64,000 bases of DNA, taken from assembly GCA_947489315.1 (NCBI GenBank), contig CANLCX010000002.1, forward strand, positions 186,001 to 250,000, in the 5' to 3' direction. Position 1 is the stretch's first letter. Each line of letters begins with the position of its first letter. The position numbers and the translations under genes were made by a program. This document shows, in pieces, positions 8,959-17,738 of this stretch. This DNA is from an uncultured Sphingomonadaceae bacterium. Lineage in GTDB: Bacteria; Pseudomonadota; Alphaproteobacteria; Sphingomonadales; Sphingomonadaceae. The notes below the pieces were generated by a model. The model was not told the DNA's origin and did no database searches. It saw only the letters and a list, made by a program, of their open reading frames with translations.

Positions 8959-9414
8959 CTACAATGTCTTATGTAGAAACTGATTAAATTCGCTCGCAAC
9001 ATAGCCGCCAAAAGCTGCGCCGTTTTCAAAACCTCGTTTACGATAAAGGCGAAGAGCTGGTTCAAACTCGTCCCCGGATCCGGTTTCAAGGCTCAACCGC
9101 TTATATCCGCGCCGTTTTGCTTCCGCAATTATATGGTTGAGAATTGACAAACCAACACCTTTTTGAAGGTGCTTCGAGTCCGTCCGCATCGATTTAATCT
9201 CGCCAGCCGTGCTGGAAAGTTCTTTCAGCGCGCCAACACCCAGAAGCATATCGTCATTCCATGCACTCCATACGGAGACATTGGATTCCTTTAGCCCGGA
9301 CAGATCAAGGGCATGGACGCTGCCGGGCGGGGAGTTGCTTTGCATGCCGGAGAGGTGGGCGGCGAGCAACGAACGAACCGCCTGCCCGGTTAGATCATCC
9401 AGCTTGATTTCCAT
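8959..9414 (-). CDS. GNAT family N-acetyltransferase
   Basis: 151 aa. Acetyl-CoA-dependent acyltransferase fold: strand/helix with AWNDDMLLGVGALKEL, the pyrophosphate-binding segment after KSMRTDSKHLQKGVGLSIL (motif A, Q/RxxGxG-like), YKRLSLETGSGDEFEPALRLYRKRGFE (motif B) and a conserved aromatic tail. It is similar to PhnO/YsnE-type small acetyltransferases. The substrate is unknown. It is the first gene of a likely two-gene unit with the membrane protein downstream. Confidence 0.87.
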   Translation of the reverse strand: MEIKLDDLTGQAVRSLLAAHLSGMQSNSPPGSVHALDLSGLKESNVSVWSAWNDDMLLGVGALKELSSTAGEIKSMRTDSKHLQKGVGLSILNHIIAEAKRRGYKRLSLETGSGDEFEPALRLYRKRGFENGAAFGGYVASEFNQFLHKTL

Positions 9415-9540
9415 GACTCGCTCTTTCCTACAACGCTCTGGAGAGATATATACTGGTCATGCTCTTTGACAGCATAAATCAATTTCTTCGGGATGTTATG
9501 CCACGAATCTCATAGGGATTGTTGCACGCTAATTTGCGCA

Positions 9541-9569
9541 AAAGGACGTGTGATGTGTGTGAACTTTGA
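9541..9569 (+). repeat. Dispersed repeat copy 1 (core TGTGTGAACTTTG)
   Basis: The core 13-mer is at 9556-9568, preceded by GGACGTGTGA. It lies between the 5' end of the acetyltransferase gene and the 3' end of the PilZ gene. Read on the + strand in one frame it encodes KGRVMCVNFE. Three more copies are at 54.4-54.6 kb. Confidence 0.7.
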
Positions 9570-9592
9570 AAAGCGACAAACTGCCGCTGGAG

Positions 9593-9922
9593 TTAAGACG
9601 CCAGCGTCAAAGTCCGCAGCACTTCTGTATCGAGCGCATCAGCAAAACGGCACCCTGCCTGCTTTGTTTTTTGCCAGATCAAGGTGGCCTTTACAGGCGC
9701 ATGTTCGTCAACGGTCACGGTTACTTTTTCGCCTTCTTTGAAGACTGCATCGGCTTCGAACCGGCATCCGTAGATGGAGATATCCAGCAAGGTGGCGACA
9801 ACGGACATATTGCCCTTGCGCTTCAACGAGGCACTGGAAATGGAGACCTCATGACGAGGTATCGCGCGGCGGTTAAGCGCTGCTGGCTCCACTTTACGGT
9901 ATCTTGTCGACTTAAGCGCCAT
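9593..9922 (-). CDS. PilZ domain-containing protein
   Basis: 109-aa single-domain PilZ protein, a typical cyclic-di-GMP receptor. The ligand motifs are present: RRAIPRHEV (RxxxR type, residues ~18-26) and DISIYGCRFEA (D/NxSxxG type, residues ~47-57). The rest is a small beta barrel ending with a hydrophobic tail. It has no attached effector domain, so it probably acts by binding a partner. A GGDEF/EAL protein elsewhere in the window could contribute to the ligand pool, but no direct link is shown. Confidence 0.88.
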   Translation of the reverse strand: MALKSTRYRKVEPAALNRRAIPRHEVSISSASLKRKGNMSVVATLLDISIYGCRFEADAVFKEGEKVTVTVDEHAPVKATLIWQKTKQAGCRFADALDTEVLRTLTLAS

Positions 9923-9993
9923 GCCTACCTCCTACATGTTTCCGTGTGTAAACGAAAAAAGGTATCAAAAAGGTTAACGGCGCTAAAGCATAT

Positions 9994-11397
9994 CTATTCT
10001 CCCGTGAGAATGCGATCCACCAGTTGCTTGACCGTCGGCACAAAACCGTTGGAATAGAAAGGATCTTTGCCAAAATTATAGGCGCCATGTCCCGCGAACA
10101 TTAAATGCTCTTCAATTGGTGAGCCGTGGACAATTTCCTGCAAGGATTTCTGAATACAGAAGCTGCGCGGATCAGCAAGCCGGCCCGTGCTGAAATTATC
10201 ATGGTCTTTCCAGGCGGAGAAACCACAATGTGACAGGCAGCCCATGCAGTCCGCCTGATCCTTGCGGATCATCTTGGCTTCGTCCGGTGTGGTGAAGACA
10301 ATGGTATTATCAGGTGTCTTGAGCGCCATGGTAAAACCGAGGCCGTCCCATTCGCGCGCGCGCAACAGGTCATTGCGCGTCACCCAGAAATTCTTGCCCT
10401 TCACACCGACATCCAGTTGATGTGTATGCTCCCCTGCCTTTTCGGTAGAATAAGGTATCTGGCGTTCGGAACGCGCTTCAAGGCTGCGCAGGAATTCATT
10501 GCGGACGGCTGATGAATAGAAACCAGTCGGCGAGAATTTGTGTAGCAACACATCGCCTTCCTTAATCTTGATCAGCTCGTTCTTCCAGCTGTCCGGAATC
10601 GGACTTTCTTTGGTCAACAACGGTCTTGTACCAAATTGGAAAGCAATCTGGCCGAGCTCGTCATTACCGATCCAATTATCCCAGTCTTTCAACGCCCAGA
10701 CACCACCCGCCATGACAATCGGTACGCTGTCGGCTATGCCTTCGCCCCGCATAACATCGCGCAGCGCCTTGACCCGGGGATATGGATCTTCTGGTTTACG
10801 CGGGTCTTCGGCATTGCTGAGGCCGTTATGCCCGCCTGCCAACCACGGATCTTCATAAACCACGGCGCCCATCAAGTCAGGGACCTTATGGTAAGCCCGC
10901 TTCCACAAGGCGCGGAAAGCGCGGGCCGAGCTGATGATCGGCAGATAATTCACGCCATATTGCTGGGCAATTTCTGAAAGCTTATAGGGCATGCCGGCAC
11001 CGCACGTGACGCCAGCCACCATGCCTTTGGTCTGTTCAAGCACACCGTGCAGCACCTCTTGCGCACCGCCCATTTCCCATAGGACGTTGATGTTGATCGC
11101 GCCCTTGCCATTGGACATTTCAAAGGCGCGTGTGACCTGTGCAACCGCACCGTCAATTGCATATTTTACGAGCTCTTCATGGCGCGCGCCGCGGGTTTTA
11201 CCATGATAAATTTGTGGGATGACATTGCCATCGTCATCATAGCTGTCCGCATTAACCGCAGAGACAGTACCGATACCGCCAGCCGCTGCCCAAGCGCCAG
11301 AACTGGCATGGTTGGTTGCAGCAACCCCTTTGCCACCCTCGATCAACGGCCATACTTCACGACCGTTATACTGGATTGGCTTGACCCCTTTAAACAC
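9994..11397 (-). CDS. Nitronate monooxygenase-like flavin-dependent oxidoreductase
   Basis: 467-aa member of the NAD(P)H-dependent flavin oxidoreductase / 2-nitropropane dioxygenase family. TIM-barrel features: an N-terminal substrate/FMN loop (GGKGVAATNHASSGAWAAAGG), INVLWEMGG, GVTCGAGMP, LPIISSARAF, the HNGLSNAED region and PIVMAGGVW with QFGTRPLL for FMN phosphate. It is longer than the ~320-380 aa classical enzymes. The C-terminal ~120 residues add a cysteine-containing segment, DCMGCLSHCGFSAW (~residues 391-404). The real substrate may not be a nitronate. It is monocistronic. Confidence 0.82.
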   Translation of the reverse strand: MFKGVKPIQYNGREVWPLIEGGKGVAATNHASSGAWAAAGGIGTVSAVNADSYDDDGNVIPQIYHGKTRGARHEELVKYAIDGAVAQVTRAFEMSNGKGAININVLWEMGGAQEVLHGVLEQTKGMVAGVTCGAGMPYKLSEIAQQYGVNYLPIISSARAFRALWKRAYHKVPDLMGAVVYEDPWLAGGHNGLSNAEDPRKPEDPYPRVKALRDVMRGEGIADSVPIVMAGGVWALKDWDNWIGNDELGQIAFQFGTRPLLTKESPIPDSWKNELIKIKEGDVLLHKFSPTGFYSSAVRNEFLRSLEARSERQIPYSTEKAGEHTHQLDVGVKGKNFWVTRNDLLRAREWDGLGFTMALKTPDNTIVFTTPDEAKMIRKDQADCMGCLSHCGFSAWKDHDNFSTGRLADPRSFCIQKSLQEIVHGSPIEEHLMFAGHGAYNFGKDPFYSNGFVPTVKQLVDRILTGE

Positions 11398-11497
11398 TCT
11401 ACTCTCCTAAATGCCCCAAGCACGTCTTATAGACGGTGCACAGCAAAATTGTGCGAAAAAATATGAAAATATCGAAGTTATTTTTCTTTGAAATACC

Positions 11498-12634
11498 CTA
11501 AACGAAGCTCGGCCGTCCCAGCGCATGACCATAAAGCAAAGCATAGCGCGCCAACATCTTGCTTTCATTATATTCTGCCTGCGCCTTCATCCGGTTTTGC
11601 GCGCCGATATCCTGCCGTAACTGCTCGTGCTGAACCAATGTCGTAAGCGCTTCGGCGAATTGGGCTTCATCATTTGTGGACTTTATGAACCCCTGGTTTG
11701 CCTGACAAACCATCGATTTTACGTCGCCGACGTCAGTGGCCACCACCGGGCATCCTGCTGCCATAGCTTCGATCAACGATATCGGAAATTGCTCACTGTC
11801 AGAGGAAAGCGCAAAAATATCAAACAGCCCAACATAACGCGACGGATCCGTCAGAAATCCTGGCATCAACAAGCGATCCGCCATTCCGCAACGCTCCGCT
11901 TCTGCTAATATCCCGGCCTTTTCCGGTCCCTCGCCGACAATCACAAGGCGGACATTATCGCCAGCAGCTGCGCAGGCCCGTACCAGTCGCGGCAGATTTT
12001 TAACGGCGCGCAAACCGGCGAGTGTTCCAACAACAATATCATCCTTACCCTTCTTGAAACCGGGTAAAGCGCCGCGTTGTGGTTTCTTTTCAAAACGCTT
12101 CACATCAATGCCATTTGGAACACGATGGACTTTATCTGCTGGCTGCTTCCAGACCGACTTGGCAATTTTTTCCAATCTTTCAGAAGGGACCACCAAAGAC
12201 TGATTTCCCCCAAGCGCGAATTTGCGAAACATATTACGTTTCCAATTCAACTTCCTGAGTTCGTCCTCATTGAAGCCATCTTCATGGTGAATCAGCGGTG
12301 GCAATCCTTCCACGCGAGAAAATAAAGTCCGCGCCATTACGCCGTCCATCGCCCCCCAATTATAGGACAGGATCAAATCAAATTTCCGAAAATAATCAAC
12401 TAGCTCACGATAGCGCTTCAACGATGGCTTCCCAGCCAGAGCCGGGGCATCTTTGGGAAAATGGACCTTGACCTTGGCATCAATCGCGTCGCGTGCAGAC
12501 AGGCTATCAGGCTCAGCGGATAATATACTATGCTCCGCTTGCGCGCCAAAATGGTTCATCAACCTAACCGCTCGGGCTTCTTTGCCGCCAAGGTTGAACG
12601 TACTGTGCAAATGCAGAATTTTGGAAGATTTCAT
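11498..12634 (-). CDS. Glycosyltransferase family 4 (GT-B fold)
   Basis: 378 aa. N-terminal half: HLHSTFNLGGKEARAVRLMNHF, typical of GT4 acceptor domains, and SYNWGAMDGVMA. C-terminal half: VPNGIDVKRF, VGTLAGLRAVKNLPRLVRA, RLVIVGEGPEKAGI and the donor-phosphate loop FALSSDSEQFPISLIEAMAAG with the E(x7)E motif. It transfers a sugar from a nucleotide donor, probably for surface glycans or glycolipids; donor and acceptor are unknown. It is 32 bp downstream of the alpha/beta hydrolase gene on the same strand, so co-transcription is likely. Confidence 0.88.
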   Translation of the reverse strand: MKSSKILHLHSTFNLGGKEARAVRLMNHFGAQAEHSILSAEPDSLSARDAIDAKVKVHFPKDAPALAGKPSLKRYRELVDYFRKFDLILSYNWGAMDGVMARTLFSRVEGLPPLIHHEDGFNEDELRKLNWKRNMFRKFALGGNQSLVVPSERLEKIAKSVWKQPADKVHRVPNGIDVKRFEKKPQRGALPGFKKGKDDIVVGTLAGLRAVKNLPRLVRACAAAGDNVRLVIVGEGPEKAGILAEAERCGMADRLLMPGFLTDPSRYVGLFDIFALSSDSEQFPISLIEAMAAGCPVVATDVGDVKSMVCQANQGFIKSTNDEAQFAEALTTLVQHEQLRQDIGAQNRMKAQAEYNESKMLARYALLYGHALGRPSFV

Positions 12635-12666
12635 CAGTTTAATTTGGTTTTTCGAATGTTAGAAAA

Positions 12667-13539
12667 TCAATCGACTCGTTGAAGCAATGCAGCAATCGCG
12701 TCAAGCGATGTTGGCTCCTCCAAACTGGGCGCATGTCCGACCCGAGCGATCGTGACGAGCTCGCCCTGCTGCAATATGCTCATCATTTTCTTGGCAGTCG
12801 CGTCACTGAACAAATCCGACAACTCGCCCCGCAAGATAAGTGTGGGCCGGTTTTTCAAGGCTTCCAGCATCTGCCACATGGCATCGTTACCGCCGCCCTT
12901 GCGTTCAAACGGTTCGGAAATTTTCATATCATAGTCCAGCTTGATCCGGCCGGAGCTGTTCATCCGGTAGACTTTCTTGGCAAAAGCTATCCAGTCTTTC
13001 AGGGTATAGTCCGGAAAAATATCACCACCCGATTCTGCTAGATCACGCGCAGCATGGGCCCATGTTTCAAAACTGCGCCCCTGCCCGACATATTCGCCTA
13101 TTCTGTCTAAGCCGCGCTGATCTATTTCGGGACCAATGTCATTCAGCAATGCGCCAGCTATACGGCTTGGGTGCATGGATGCCATGATCATCGTGATAAT
13201 ACCGCCCAGCGATGTTCCGAAGAACACTGCCTTCGGCAAATCAATTTCATCCATCAACCGAACAATATCATCGACATAAGTTTTCGGGTTATAGGTCGCG
13301 CTATCCTTTGCATATTCGCTTTCACCACGCCCACGCAGGTTGACCATGATGACGCGACGATCACCCTTCAACCACTCTCCAAGATGTTCAAAATCACGGA
13401 TATTGCGCGTCAATCCAGGCACACAGATAATCGGCGTTTTAGCGCTATCAGAAGAATAGTCGCGATAATGCAACTTCAATCCGTCTTCGGATTGCCAATA
13501 TTCATCCTGATAGAGTTTCGCTTCGATACTATTTGTCAT
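12667..13539 (-). CDS. Alpha/beta fold hydrolase
   Basis: 290 aa. Oxyanion region VPGLTRNIRDF, nucleophile elbow GTSLGG (Ser near residue 110), an acid in LSDLFSD and the catalytic His in RVGHAPSLEEP complete the triad. The sequence type matches soluble esterase/epoxide-hydrolase-like enzymes common in sphingomonads. No signal peptide, so cytoplasmic. The substrate is unknown. It is divergent from selO with only 53 bp between start codons. Confidence 0.88.
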   Translation of the reverse strand: MTNSIEAKLYQDEYWQSEDGLKLHYRDYSSDSAKTPIICVPGLTRNIRDFEHLGEWLKGDRRVIMVNLRGRGESEYAKDSATYNPKTYVDDIVRLMDEIDLPKAVFFGTSLGGIITMIMASMHPSRIAGALLNDIGPEIDQRGLDRIGEYVGQGRSFETWAHAARDLAESGGDIFPDYTLKDWIAFAKKVYRMNSSGRIKLDYDMKISEPFERKGGGNDAMWQMLEALKNRPTLILRGELSDLFSDATAKKMMSILQQGELVTIARVGHAPSLEEPTSLDAIAALLQRVD

Positions 13540-13592
13540 TCATCCCCCGGTTCTGACTTGCCGCGCCCCTGATTAGTCCCCACTATCAGAAA

Positions 13593-14993
13593 ATGCCATA
13601 TAAACCGCAAGCCGAACCCGCCAAATCGCCCTATCGCGCAGATGTCAAAATAACCGATCTGGGTGAAAAGATCGGAGATCCCGTTAGCGCGGCGCAGTTT
13701 CCTAAGCATATTCTGCGCTTTCGTAATGATCGCTGGGATCAGACAATCGGCTTATCCGATCTGAGCGAAGAAGAGTGGCTCAATCATTTTGGCCGCTTTG
13801 CACCCTTGCCAGATAATCTCGATCCTCCGCTTGCCCTGCGTTATCACGGACATCAGTTTCGCAACTATAATCCCGAAATCGGGGATGGCCGCGGATTTCT
13901 ATTTGCCCAATTGCGCGATCATGAAAACAGGCTGATGGATTTAGCCACCAAGGGTTCCGGCACCACGCCGTGGAGCCGTTCGGGCGATGGCCGGTTGACT
14001 TTGAAAGGCGGCGTTCGCGAAATCCTTGCAACTGAAATGCTGGAAGCACTTGGCGTTGAAACATCCAAAACTTTCGCACTCGTTGAAACTGGGGAAAAAT
14101 TGGAACGTGGTGACGAACCCTCTCCCACGCGATCTGCTGTCATGACCCGGCTCAGTCACAGCCATATCCGCTTTGGCACTTTTCAAAGGATAGCGGCAGA
14201 ACGCAATGAAGAGCTGATGCACGTGCTGGTGGATTATTGCCTGACCCATTTTTATGGCGGAAAAAAAACCGATAATCCTGCCATCGAACTGTTTGAGCAT
14301 GTTGCTGCCAAGGCAGCGCAGTTAGCCGCTAGCTATATGACAGCAGGATTTGTTCACGGCGTTCTCAATACCGACAATATCAATATCACCGGCGAAAGTT
14401 TCGACTATGGTCCCTGGCGGTTCACGCCCTATTGGGAACCTGGCTTCACAGCCGCTTATTTTGATCAAGAAGGACTCTATTGCTTTGCCCGACAACCTGA
14501 GGCTTTGCATTGGAACCTAGCCCAATTGGCCAGTGCGCTGAGACTGATTTGCGATAGTGATCCCTTGGTGGCCGTGCTGGAAGGTTTCCCGAAATCCTAC
14601 GGCGAAGCATTTACCGAACATTTCTGCTGGCGGCTGGGGGTCAAATCGGAAGGTTTTGACAAAGACAAACCGCTAGTGGTCGCCGCTGAACAAGCGCTAA
14701 ACTTGAAAACGGTCACGATTGATCAGTTCTTTCTCGACTGGGGCCGCAGCGTGCCTGTCGACAAAGAAGAATATAAGTCCGATGAATTCAACGCCTTCGC
14801 CAAAGAGATGGGCGAACGAAAACGGGTAAGAGCAACAAATCATGATTACTGGAAATCAGACACGCCTTGCTCCCTGCATATCGAAGAAGTCGAAACAATC
14901 TGGGACGCCATTGCCCAAGATGATGATTGGCAACCGTTAACCAGAAAGGTTGAGGCAATAAGAAATATGGGTCGGGCACTGAGGGATATGTAA
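13593..14993 (+). CDS. selO: Protein adenylyltransferase SelO (YdiU/UPF0061 family)
   Basis: 466-aa pseudokinase-fold enzyme that transfers AMP from ATP to Ser/Thr/Tyr of target proteins, known in E. coli to respond to oxidative stress. Family blocks are present: ALRYHGHQFRNYNPEIGDGR, LATKGSGTTPWSRSGDGR, LKGGVREILATEMLEALG, MTRLSHSHIRFGTFQ, and the catalytic/metal segment HGVLNTDNINITGESFDYGP with its Asp residues intact. Slightly shorter than E. coli YdiU (478 aa). I see no C-terminal selenocysteine/Cys motif. The neighbours give no hint of its targets. Confidence 0.92.
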   Translation: MPYKPQAEPAKSPYRADVKITDLGEKIGDPVSAAQFPKHILRFRNDRWDQTIGLSDLSEEEWLNHFGRFAPLPDNLDPPLALRYHGHQFRNYNPEIGDGRGFLFAQLRDHENRLMDLATKGSGTTPWSRSGDGRLTLKGGVREILATEMLEALGVETSKTFALVETGEKLERGDEPSPTRSAVMTRLSHSHIRFGTFQRIAAERNEELMHVLVDYCLTHFYGGKKTDNPAIELFEHVAAKAAQLAASYMTAGFVHGVLNTDNINITGESFDYGPWRFTPYWEPGFTAAYFDQEGLYCFARQPEALHWNLAQLASALRLICDSDPLVAVLEGFPKSYGEAFTEHFCWRLGVKSEGFDKDKPLVVAAEQALNLKTVTIDQFFLDWGRSVPVDKEEYKSDEFNAFAKEMGERKRVRATNHDYWKSDTPCSLHIEEVETIWDAIAQDDDWQPLTRKVEAIRNMGRALRDM

Positions 14994-15134
14994 CATAAGG
15001 TAACCCAATATATGTAGTGGCACGAAAGAAAATAGCTCTATGGTTACTGGATTTTTAAGCTGTATCAGCTAGTTAGGTTTTCGCGCATGATAGCGCTAAG
15101 GGCTTGATTAGAACAATTTTATAACGGATTGATT

Positions 15135-16547
15135 TTGACAAAACTTATCTCAATAGAACCAGCAACGGGCGCAACTCTATGGACAGGCGACGAAGGCGAC
15201 GCCGATGCCGCTGTTGCCAAGGCCCGGAAAGCTTGGCCGACTTGGGCCGCTTTGCCGCTCACGAAACGGATTGAAGCGGTTCGCCGTTACGCCAATCGCA
15301 TTAGAAGCCAGTCGGAACAGCTGGCAGAATTAATCGCCCGTGAAACGGGAAAGCCGATTTGGGAGTCGAGAACCGAAGCAGAAGCGGTGATCAGAAAAGT
15401 CGATATTTCCGTGAAGGCTTTTGCGGATCGCACTCCACAACGGCAATTACCAAGCCAGCCCAATATGCGCGCGGCTTTGCGGCACAAACCCCACGGCGTA
15501 CTGGCTGTACTCGGCCCGTATAACTTTCCTGCCCACTTACCAAACGGACATATTGTACCAGCCTTGATTGCGGGCAATGTCGTTGTTTTTAAACCGTCAG
15601 AAAAAACGCCCGCCGTCGGTGAGTTTTTGGCTGATGCATTCGTTAAATCCGGTCTTCCAGATGGTGTCGTGAACATTCTGCAAGGTGGTCCCGACGTCGG
15701 TAAGAAACTCACCGCCAACGACGATATTGATGGCGTATTATTTACCGGATCAGCGCAAACCGGCGTCGCTCTCAATCGGCAATTTGCGTCGCGGCCCGAT
15801 AAAATTCTGGCGCTTGAAATGGGCGGCAACAATCCGATCATTGTTTGGGATACTGATGATATCCACAGTGCCGCTGTACTGGTCATACAATCTGCATTTC
15901 TGTCGGCTGGACAGCGCTGTTCTGCGGCAAGCCGGATGATCGTGAAAGATGAACTTTATGATCGCGTGGTCAAGGAAGTAAAAAGGATCGCAGATCGCTT
16001 GATAATCGACGAACCTTTCAGCAAACCTGCTCCGTTCATGGGCCCGGTCATTGATAATGATGTCGCAGACGGATTGACCGAGAGCTTCCTTGCACTGATG
16101 AGCCATGGTGGCCGTCCCATCAAGCATATGGCGCGGCCAATTGACGGTCGCCCTTTCCTAACGCCGGGAATCATCGACGTCACCGATATGGAAGAGCGGC
16201 CTGACATCGAACTATTCGGACCGATATTACAGATCATTCGCGTGGCTGATTTTGAAACCGCCATTGCCGAGGCCAATAACACTAGATACGGCCTTTCAGC
16301 GGCCCTGATCGGCGGCAGCGCTAAGCTATATGACCAATTCTGGTCCAATAGCAGGGCCGGGATTGTCAACTGGAACAAAATGACAGTCGGTGCTTCTTCC
16401 GAAGCTCCCTTTGGTGGCGTCGGACTTTCCGGAAACCACCGCCCAAGCGCCTATTATGCCGCTGATTATTGCGCTTATCCGGTCGTATCGATGGAAGCAG
16501 AACAGACCCGGGCATCGATTGGCGTTGGGTTGAAAGACGAAGATTAG
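15135..16547 (+). CDS. astD: N-succinylglutamate 5-semialdehyde dehydrogenase
   Basis: About 470-aa aldehyde dehydrogenase of the arginine succinyltransferase (AST) pathway, oxidising succinylglutamate semialdehyde to succinylglutamate with NAD+. The start is a TTG: no ATG is available and ACGGA lies ~6 nt before TTG 15135 (TTG 15129 is the alternative). Diagnostic AstD blocks are present: RHKPHGVLAVLGPYNFPAHL, LPNGHIVPALIAGN, LALEMGGNNPI (catalytic Glu), SAGQRCSAASR (catalytic Cys) and GLSGNHRPSAYYAADYCAYP. It lacks the first ~15 residues of E. coli AstD. The other ast genes are not in the window, so it is an orphan here. Confidence 0.92.
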   Translation: MTKLISIEPATGATLWTGDEGDADAAVAKARKAWPTWAALPLTKRIEAVRRYANRIRSQSEQLAELIARETGKPIWESRTEAEAVIRKVDISVKAFADRTPQRQLPSQPNMRAALRHKPHGVLAVLGPYNFPAHLPNGHIVPALIAGNVVVFKPSEKTPAVGEFLADAFVKSGLPDGVVNILQGGPDVGKKLTANDDIDGVLFTGSAQTGVALNRQFASRPDKILALEMGGNNPIIVWDTDDIHSAAVLVIQSAFLSAGQRCSAASRMIVKDELYDRVVKEVKRIADRLIIDEPFSKPAPFMGPVIDNDVADGLTESFLALMSHGGRPIKHMARPIDGRPFLTPGIIDVTDMEERPDIELFGPILQIIRVADFETAIAEANNTRYGLSAALIGGSAKLYDQFWSNSRAGIVNWNKMTVGASSEAPFGGVGLSGNHRPSAYYAADYCAYPVVSMEAEQTRASIGVGLKDED

Positions 16548-16639
16548 GCTGTACCCTTGCTGACAGCGAATAGTATATCTTAGGCCGCTGAAAAAACTTC
16601 TGCTTTGATCATGGCGGTTTAACGAGGCATATCAATGCC

Positions 16640-17443
16640 ATGGAAAAGTTTGAACATCGTAAAGCTCCTTCGTCGCTTGAAAAAGGCATTGTCTATCTGG
16701 TCGGTGCCGGTCCGGGCGACCCAGAGCTGCTAACGCTTCGTGCAGCCCGCTTGCTCTCTGAGGCTGATATTATTGTTCATGACGGACTGGTCAGCGCCGA
16801 TATTCTAGCGATGGCGCCTGAAACGACCACAAGGATTTCTGTAGCCAAGCAGCGATCTCGCCATAGCATGCCACAGGACGCCATTAATGCGCTGTTGATC
16901 GCCGAAGCCCAAAAAGGTCATAAGGTGCTACGTCTTAAAGGCGGTGATCCTTTCATTTTTGGCCGCGGTGGCGAAGAGGCCAGCGACTGTATCAAAGCTG
17001 GCGTCAGTGTAGAGGTTGTTCCAGGCATCAGCGCCGCCTTGGGTTGTGCCGCTCAGGCAAAAATGCCGCTCACCCATCGCGATGCCTCCAGCGCCGTCTC
17101 TTTCGTCGCGGGACAATGCAAAGGCCTGTCCGATCAAAACTGGTCGGGTTTGGCCGGGAAAGGCCGCACACTTGTTATCTATATGGGCGTCGCCAATGCT
17201 GAAGCGATTGTCGAAAAACTAATTGCTGACGGCGCATCCCCTGATTTGCCGGTGGCTGTCTTGGAAAATGGCACCCGCGATGATTTCCGCGCCTTACAGA
17301 CATTGCTGACCGATCTCGGTGACCTTGTTCAAAGAGAAAATGTAAAAAGCCCTGCCCTGTTAGTGGTCGGCGAAGTAGCGCGCTATGGCGATGCGACAGA
17401 TAAATTTCGTGAATATGCCCAGATGGCGGGAGTAGAATCTTGA
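16640..17443 (+). CDS. cobA: Uroporphyrinogen-III C-methyltransferase
   Basis: 267-aa SAM-dependent enzyme making precorrin-2, the first dedicated step to siroheme (and cobalamin). Signatures: YLVGAGPGDPELLTLRAARLL (residues ~19-39), the GGDPFIFGRGGEE loop, VVPGISAALGCAAQAKMPLTHR and an ENGTRDDFR segment. It is the single-domain type, without the CysG dehydrogenase/ferrochelatase domain. It heads the sulfite-reductase operon, which fits its role of supplying siroheme to CysI. Its stop overlaps the next start (TTGA). Confidence 0.93.
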   Translation: MEKFEHRKAPSSLEKGIVYLVGAGPGDPELLTLRAARLLSEADIIVHDGLVSADILAMAPETTTRISVAKQRSRHSMPQDAINALLIAEAQKGHKVLRLKGGDPFIFGRGGEEASDCIKAGVSVEVVPGISAALGCAAQAKMPLTHRDASSAVSFVAGQCKGLSDQNWSGLAGKGRTLVIYMGVANAEAIVEKLIADGASPDLPVAVLENGTRDDFRALQTLLTDLGDLVQRENVKSPALLVVGEVARYGDATDKFREYAQMAGVES

Positions 17444-17736
17444 AAATACTGACAGGAAATGACCTGAAGACAGGCGACGTAACCTGGTGGACCGGCAGCG
17501 ACTGGTCCCGCCATGTTGAAGACGCCGTGGACGTCGGCGAGAGCTTCGAAGCGATTTTGCATGAAGAGGAAGCCGCGCGGCGGGTCAATGTTCCTTATGC
17601 CATTGCCGCCGAAATGACTGACGAAGGCCCCCGACCTGCCCACATCAAGGACCGCGTAAGGGCTTTGGGACCAACTGTAAGACCGGATTTGACATTAAAG
17701 CCAGCCGACCCTGAGGCTGGAAACTGGGTGATCTAA
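17440..17736 (+). CDS. DUF2849 domain-containing protein
   Basis: 98 aa, starting at a TTG that overlaps the cobA stop codon by 4 nt. That overlap supports translational coupling and this otherwise weak start. The sequence (KILTGNDLKTGDVTWWTG, PYAIAAEM, GPRPAHIKDRVRALGPTVR) matches the DUF2849 family, which in alphaproteobacteria is found between cobA/cysG and cysI. The function is unknown; an accessory role in sulfite reduction is inferred from context. It ends 2 nt before cysI. Confidence 0.88.
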   Translation: MKILTGNDLKTGDVTWWTGSDWSRHVEDAVDVGESFEAILHEEEAARRVNVPYAIAAEMTDEGPRPAHIKDRVRALGPTVRPDLTLKPADPEAGNWVI

Positions 17737-17738
17737 CC

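Noticed and set aside
9493-9741. Reading frame on the + strand through repeat copy 1
   Set aside because: It runs antisense into the PilZ gene, has no domain, and the similarity to other frames comes only from the repeat.
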